From JBCCXZ01 sp965228005 (GTDB taxonomy: Bacteria; Planctomycetota; Planctomycetia; Pirellulales; Lacipirellulaceae), in NCBI GenBank assembly GCA_965228005.1, contig CBDDGV010000003.1, positions 806,001 through 870,000 of the forward strand: a DNA stretch of 64,000 nucleotides. The letters run 5' to 3'. Shown piece by piece: positions 60,544 to 64,000 of this stretch (position 1 is the first letter of the stretch; each line of letters begins with the position of its first letter). A model generated the notes under the pieces. It did no database searches. It saw only the letters and a list, made by a program, of their open reading frames with translations, and was not told the origin of the DNA. A program made the position numbers and the translations under genes.

Positions 60544-60635
60544 TCGGGCGCCTCGGGGTCGAACCGCCGTGTCCCTTAGCAAACGGGGCTCCTGCTCCCA
60601 AAAGCAGGCGTGCTCCCATCTGCACCTCCGCCCGG
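60544..60635 (-). tRNA. tRNA, probably Pro(TGG), with 8-nt anticodon loop and long variable arm
   Basis: Acceptor CGGGCGG/GCGCCCG (one mispair); stem CCTGC/GCAGG with an 8-base loop TTTTGGGA, best read as TGG counting from the 3' side. The long variable region contains CGTTTGCTAAGGGAC, close to that in tRNA-Arg(TCT). Weak T stem. Confidence 0.65.
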
Positions 60636-60645
60636 TGTTTTCAGT

Positions 60646-60718
60646 CAGAACGGTCGGATTCGAACCGACGGCCTCTTGGCCCCCAGCCAAGCGCGATACC
60701 TAGCTTCGCCACGTTCTG
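60646..60718 (-). tRNA. tRNA-Pro(GGG)
   Basis: Acceptor CAGAACG/CGTTCTG, stem CTTGG/CCAAG, loop CTGGGGG giving GGG, T stem GTCGG/CCGAC. Confidence 0.88.
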
Positions 60719-60727
60719 ATTGGTCAG

Positions 60728-60799
60728 CACCCCGTGAGGGAATCGAACCCTCATCTGCGGATTGAAAGCCCGCCATCCTCGCCGTTAGACCAACGGGGC
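60728..60799 (-). tRNA. tRNA-Glu(TTC)
   Basis: Acceptor GCCCCGT/ACGGGGT, G73, D arm of Glu type, stem GCGGG/TCCGC, loop CTTTCAA giving TTC. Confidence 0.88.
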
Positions 60800-60853
60800 G
60801 TGTCGTGTCTCCTTGTGCGCGCACCGGGTGCGCACGGTGTCTCTGAAACCCAG

Positions 60854-60925
60854 TGGGCCGGGAGGCGCTCGAATCCTCGTCTGCGGTTCTTCAGACCGCC
60901 GCTATACCGTCTCAGCTACCAGCCC
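60854..60925 (-). tRNA. tRNA-Phe(GAA)
   Basis: Acceptor GGGCTGG/CCGGCCC, stem GCGGT/ACCGC, loop CTGAAGA giving GAA. T stem has one mispair. First gene of the array in transcription order. Confidence 0.87.
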
Positions 60926-60966
60926 TAATGGTCGTGGGGTCGGCCTCTTCGATCGGCAGGAGCCAA

Positions 60967-61000
60967 AGAAAAAGGCCCGGCGTCTGTCTGACACCGGGCC
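60967..61000 (-). terminator. Terminator upstream of the tRNA array
   Basis: On the minus strand GGCCCGG and CCGGGCC pair over a 13-base loop and are followed by TTTTTC. It should stop transcripts arriving from the Nudix gene, so the array promoter must lie within about 40 bases downstream or the array is fed by readthrough. Confidence 0.75.
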
Positions 61001-61297
61001 TTGTGGCTCATCAAAGAGTCCAGCCGAGTGTCATGTGCGCCTTGGTTCGCAGGCGGGCGCGTACCCAGGCTTATCGTTCGCCGGTTGGGCGAGCGGCAAG
61101 CCGGCGGTATTCGCCGTATGCGATGAGCGTATGAAACTCAGCTGTAACATGGTTCCGTCTCCGGAGAGGGTTGCTTCTTTTCAACTCTACCCGCTTTTCA
61201 CGCCGCGGGTCGCGTCTAGGTAACTATAGACGACATAAACCGGGTCAGGTTCACAGGCTTTCTTGGAAAAAACCACAAATCCGTTTTGGCTCGGAAC
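61001..61297. other. Gap without a recognisable gene
   Basis: About 300 bases between the terminator and the Nudix stop. No tRNA-like or coding signal seen. Confidence 0.55.
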
Positions 61298-61726
61298 TCA
61301 GCCGCCGCAGTCGGTCTGCAGTGCGCCGAGAAGTGCGTCCAGAATCTCGGCCAACGACGGAGCCAAGAGTTGTCTGGCTTCTTCGAAGCCGACGACCAGG
61401 CGCTCTCGAGTTGCTTGCTCCTCCCACTCCTCGAGCAGGCTCTCCACGGCGAGAGGGTAGATGTCGATGCGTGCGAGGCCGCCCCATTTCTCCTGCTCGT
61501 AAGTCCCGAGTGCCTCTCCGGTGATCCGTCCGACGACGCCCGCCTCTTCCTGGGCTTCTTTCACCGCGGTTGATTCCGGCGTCTCCCCGGGGTCGATCAC
61601 CCCCTTCGGGAAAATCCACTTCCCCGATGACCTGGACGTGATGAGGACAATCTCCAGCCCAACGCCGTCCTGCAGGTACGGCAGACCCCCGGCCTGACGG
61701 AACAAGAAGTCCGGTTTCTTCGCCAA
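61298..61726 (-). CDS. Nudix hydrolase
   Basis: Start is TTG 61726, supported by AGGAGGA eight bases upstream. The 142-residue protein carries a Nudix box GVIDPGETPESTAVKEAQEE followed by AGV, matching GX5EX7REUXEEXGU except that K-E-A-Q replaces R-E. WIFPKGVIDPGE is the typical lead-in of diadenosine-polyphosphate-type Nudix enzymes. Its substrate, a nucleoside diphosphate linked to another group, is not predictable. It lies between tRNA-Val(CAC) and the array, on the same strand. Confidence 0.9.
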   Translation of the reverse strand: MAKKPDFLFRQAGGLPYLQDGVGLEIVLITSRSSGKWIFPKGVIDPGETPESTAVKEAQEEAGVVGRITGEALGTYEQEKWGGLARIDIYPLAVESLLEEWEEQATRERLVVGFEEARQLLAPSLAEILDALLGALQTDCGG

Positions 61727-61967
61727 ATCGAGTCCTCCTGAAGTTGGGAACGATTTGCAAGCTTCTCGAACAGTTTAGAGGCAATACCAACGCTGTCACT
61801 GACCAACAGGCACATTGGTAGATCTCCGACGAGGACTTCGAGAAGGACTCAACAGACCGCTGCCAACCGCGTAGCAGCAGGCAGCCAGTTGGGCTCGCAT
61901 AGCAAAGGAGGGCGAGCGTGCACGAGAGCCGACGAGCCCTGTCTAGCCGGCCGAAGAGGAGAGATTC
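61727..61967. other. Gap without a recognisable gene
   Basis: Between the Nudix start and the repeat copy at the tRNA-Val gene; nothing seen besides the ribosome site of the Nudix gene. Confidence 0.5.
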
Positions 61968-62011
61968 AGTGGGCGACACTGGATTCGAACCAGTGACCTC
62001 TGCGGTGTGAA
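61968..62011 (-). repeat. 44-bp direct repeat inside tRNA-Val(CAC), candidate att site
   Basis: Identical to 31988-32031. It covers the tRNA from its anticodon loop to the 3' end plus two trailer bases. Confidence 0.9.
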
Positions 62012-62043
62012 CACAGCGCTCTAACCAACTGAGCTAGCCGCCC
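61970..62043 (-). tRNA. tRNA-Val(CAC)
   Basis: Fully canonical: acceptor GGGCGGC/GTCGCCC, D arm GCTCAGTTGGTTAGAGC, stem CTGTG/CGCAG, loop TTCACAC giving CAC, T arm CTGGTTCGAATCCAG, A73. CCA is not encoded. It stands about 1 kb from the array and is more regular than the array members. Its 3' half is copied at 32.0 kb. Confidence 0.93.
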
Positions 62044-62097
62044 TGAGAATCCCAGATTCTAACGCTTCCCGGCCCGCCGTTCCAGGCGCCCGGCCGG

Positions 62098-62469
62098 TTA
62101 CGCTGTCGGGGTCGTCGGCTTGTCGTCCGCCGCTGAATCGGCGGCTTCCCCCTCCGGTGCCGACCCCTCCAGCTCGTTGTCTGAGCCGTCGTCGTCCGAG
62201 CCATCCTCGTCCGAGCCGGCGTCGGCGTACTGCTGCTCGTCGTAGTACGGCAGCCGTTCGGTATCGGTATCGACGTACAGCGACTGGTTGAACTCGTCCT
62301 GGATGCCGCTGAGCCCGCGGCGGAACTCGGCGAGCGTCTGCCCCCAGCTGCGGGCCACCTCCGGCAGCCTGCCGCCATACAGGAGCAGCGCCACGCCCAG
62401 AATGAGCAGCATCTCCCCCGGGCCGGGGCTCCAGAAGGCGAGGATGGAGTGCATGATCATCGATGCCAA
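62098..62469 (-). CDS. TatA/TatB-like twin-arginine translocase protein
   Basis: A 123-residue protein with one N-terminal membrane helix (GEMLLILGVALLLYGGRLPE). It continues into the amphipathic helix VARSWGQTLAEFRRGLSG, the TatA/B pattern in which FG is replaced by YGG. The tail from about 65 is very acidic. It lies 35 bases downstream of the second TatA-like gene. Which of the two acts as TatB cannot be decided. Confidence 0.85.
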   Translation of the reverse strand: MASMIMHSILAFWSPGPGEMLLILGVALLLYGGRLPEVARSWGQTLAEFRRGLSGIQDEFNQSLYVDTDTERLPYYDEQQYADAGSDEDGSDDDGSDNELEGSAPEGEAADSAADDKPTTPTA

Positions 62470-62504
62470 CCCAACGGCTGATTTGGCGTGCTTGTGCGCC
62501 GCCG

Positions 62505-62738
62505 TTACTTCTGGGCGAATTCCTTTTCGCGTTCGCCGCTGGAGGCTGAGTGCACCTGTTCCTCGATCTTGTCCTCGGAGGTGTCTCCGTCCCTGATGCC
62601 CTTCTTGAACTCAGTGATGCCGACTCCTAGAGATCGCATGACCGAGGGCAACCGGTTGCCGAACAAGAGAAGCAACACAAAAGCAACGATCAGCATCTCG
62701 GGCACACCGGGGAACCCGATAGCGAACAGGATGTCCAT
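62505..62738 (-). CDS. tatA: TatA-like twin-arginine translocase protein
   Basis: A 77-residue protein: membrane helix PEMLIVAFVLLLLFGNRLPS with the conserved FGNRLP, then amphipathic VMRSLGVGITEFKKGIRDG and a charged tail. Length and motifs fit TatA. No tatC is nearby in the window. Confidence 0.9.
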   Translation of the reverse strand: MDILFAIGFPGVPEMLIVAFVLLLLFGNRLPSVMRSLGVGITEFKKGIRDGDTSEDKIEEQVHSASSGEREKEFAQK

Positions 62739-62882
62739 GGGTTACTCGCCTTTCTCGGTGTCGGCTCGTCGCCTATCGTAAACTTTGTCTGCGCAACACG
62801 TTCGGTTCGAGACCCTCTATTATTCCTCTCGTAACGCGTCTAGTCAAACCGCCGATTCCTTTGGCCGAAACAAAGCGATCCT

Positions 62883-64000
62883 CTAGCGTGGGATCGCCTC
62901 CCACCCCCGCCGTTCCGCCACCTCAGGGCTGTCCTCGGGAGAGTACCGGTAGTACACCTCCAGGCACAACGCGGCCATCGCGGTGGTGTACACGCGCCCG
63001 CCGTAGCCGCCCCAGACGGTGTCCGTGCCCCAGCCGCCGTCGGCCTGCTGCGTGGTGGTGAGCGCAGCGGTCAACGCGCGGTTCCAGCGCCGCCAGGCCA
63101 ACTCCGCGTCGACCGAGGCGTCGCTCGCCGATTCCAAGGCCAGCGTGGCGTAGTACCAGTAGTAGAAGTTAGCGCGGCCCGATCCCGGAGGCTGTACGAG
63201 CAGCGAGTCGACCGCCTCCTTAGTCGCCGCGGGAGCCACGGCTGATGCGTTGCCCGCCAGCAGTTGGCGGCAGTACAACGCCTCGGCGGTCATGGTCCGG
63301 CTTGCCCGGGTCACCGGCTGGTAAGCCGCCAACCCTCCGGAGGACCCTCGACGGACGCTCCGCAGAAACCGTTCCACCCGCGTCCAGGTGACCGAAGGCA
63401 CGTCGACACCCGCGAGCTGCGCGGTCTTCAGTCCCATCAGCTGCCAACCCAACTGGCTCGTGTCCCCGGTGTGACCGCGGAGGTACCGCCAGCCGCCGTC
63501 CGACGGGTGCTGCAGGCTGAGTGAGTACCGCACCGCCCGCTCGCACATCGGCCTCAGGTCGTCGTCGTCGGTGACGGCCATCGCCTCCAGTGCAGCGAGC
63601 GAAGCCATCGAGTGGCAGTAGGTTTGCGCGAACACCTGGGCGTCGCCGTAGAGCGAGCCGTCGGACCGTTGCCGCTGCCGGAGGTAGGTGAGCCCGCGGT
63701 CGACGTTCTGCGCGTACGGCCCCGACTCGTGCGTGCTACCCGCGCCGAGGAAGGCCAGCAGCGCCAGACCGGTCACGCCCGTGTCGGCGTTGGCGCCGGC
63801 GCGGTTGCGGTTGTGCCCGAGCACGACGCGCTCCTCACCGGCCCCGTGCCGCGCGGCGACCCACCCCCCGGAGGCCGCCTGCGTGGAGGCTAACCAGGCG
63901 AGCGCCTTCCGCACGGCCCGCTCGGTCTGGGGGCTGCCCCCCCGACGCGCGGCGCGCTGCAGGCGGTCGGCGGCGAATCGATCGGCGTACTGCGAAGGAA
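62883..64000 (-). CDS. Prenyltransferase/squalene-oxidase repeat protein (3' part; runs off the right edge)
   Basis: The frame continues without stop past the window edge (upstream residues RRGGSPQTERAVRKALAWLA), so the 5' end is missing and the GTG at 63914 is not the start. The visible ~372 residues form repeated alpha-helical hairpins with QW-like motifs: ALAWLASTQAASGGWVAARH, YLRQRQRSDGSLYGDAQVFA, SLQHPSDGGWRYLRGHTGDT, TTTQQADGGWGTDTVWGGYG. Such repeats build (alpha/alpha)-barrel terpene-cyclase-like domains. Many planctomycete copies belong to large membrane proteins of unknown role, so a cyclase activity should not be assumed. Confidence 0.82.
   Translation of the reverse strand, partial: PSQYADRFAADRLQRAARRGGSPQTERAVRKALAWLASTQAASGGWVAARHGAGEERVVLGHNRNRAGANADTGVTGLALLAFLGAGSTHESGPYAQNVDRGLTYLRQRQRSDGSLYGDAQVFAQTYCHSMASLAALEAMAVTDDDDLRPMCERAVRYSLSLQHPSDGGWRYLRGHTGDTSQLGWQLMGLKTAQLAGVDVPSVTWTRVERFLRSVRRGSSGGLAAYQPVTRASRTMTAEALYCRQLLAGNASAVAPAATKEAVDSLLVQPPGSGRANFYYWYYATLALESASDASVDAELAWRRWNRALTAALTTTQQADGGWGTDTVWGGYGGRVYTTAMAALCLEVYYRYSPEDSPEVAERRGWEAIPR

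Larger units (their letters stand above)
55240..60925 (-). other. Array of 42 tRNA and tRNA-like genes
   Basis: All 42 lie on the minus strand, usually 5-25 bases apart, so they should be cut from long common transcripts starting near 60.95 kb. The anticodons cover all 20 amino acids: Leu 5, Arg 5, Ser 3, Pro 3, Thr 3; two each of Ala, Val, Gly, Ile, Lys, Glu, Asn; Gln one plus one lacking its anticodon arm; one each of Asp, Cys, His, Phe, Tyr, Trp, Met. Only Asn(GTT) is repeated. CCA is encoded in only two. Two protein genes interrupt the array. The usual chromosomal set must exist elsewhere (inference). Confidence 0.95.

Noticed and set aside
55240..60925. CRISPR array, suggested by regularly spaced short repeats
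   Set aside because: The recurring GG.TTCGAACC word is the tRNA T arm; spacing varies and each unit folds as a tRNA.
61727..61967. An integrase or excisionase gene next to tRNA-Val(CAC) that would confirm an island
   Set aside because: I looked for tyrosine-recombinase motifs in all frames around both repeat copies and found none, so the island remains a hypothesis.

Overview
The window looks like chromosomal DNA of a marine-type planctomycete (Planctomycetota, probably Pirellulales; inferred). The evidence is four DUF1559 pseudopilin-like proteins with a GFTLVELLVVIAIIG-type N-terminus, many PEP-CTERM proteins (several with dockerin-like calcium loops), abundant sulfatases, and short ECF sigma factors of the Rhodopirellula/Verrucomicrobium type coupled by 4-base or end-to-end junctions to FecR-domain proteins. 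Base composition is GC-rich, apart from one AT-rich gene at 58.6 kb.

Region 1 (1-31 kb) is a polysaccharide-use region. It has an ECF sigma/FecR/sulfatase operon on the minus strand (1-3.4 kb), DUF1559, lipoprotein and PEP-CTERM genes (3.8-8.6 kb), a very large sulfatase with tandem C-terminal modules (8.6-12.2 kb), and LamG, sulfatase and PEP-CTERM genes on the minus strand (12.2-20.4 kb). A second ECF sigma/FecR operon (20.7-27.9 kb) runs into an alpha-L-rhamnosidase, a RhaT-type rhamnose transporter and a fucose/arabinose-type sugar isomerase, so it reads as a complete rhamnoside-use operon. A fragment resembling phage terminase (28.0-28.3 kb) and a protein built of about 26 nineteen-residue repeats (28.6-31.2 kb) follow.

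Region 2 (32-53 kb) holds a GH95 alpha-L-fucosidase, a GH43-like enzyme, a sialate O-acetylesterase, a CE2-like esterase, a third ECF sigma/FecR pair, a pair of paralogous PEP-CTERM proteins, a phosphodiesterase-TPR protein followed by a sulfotransferase-like protein, and more DUF1559 and lipoprotein genes.

Region 3 (53.7-62.0 kb) is the exceptional part. A slipin (SPFH) gene is followed, all on the minus strand, by 42 tRNA or tRNA-like genes in 5.7 kb. They cover all 20 amino acids, nearly every anticodon once. A 266-residue protein of unknown family and an opposite-strand AT-rich PEP-CTERM gene interrupt the array. Many of the tRNAs break structural rules: insertions at the T-loop sharing one 50-nt hairpin, cytosine at position 33, leucine tRNAs with short variable arms, non-Leu/Ser/Tyr tRNAs with long variable arms, an 8-nt anticodon loop, and one tRNA without an anticodon arm. 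In 36 of 42 the base after position 73 starts a CT dinucleotide.

The 3' half of the intact tRNA-Val(CAC) at 62.0 kb recurs at 32.0 kb as a 44-bp direct repeat, next to a 465-bp near-identical copy of the slipin 3' end. This is the layout left by site-specific insertion into a tRNA gene, but no integrase is in the window. The right end has a Nudix hydrolase, two TatA-like genes and the 3' part of a prenyltransferase/squalene-oxidase-repeat gene.

All function calls come from reading the sequence by eye; no database search or folding programme was run.
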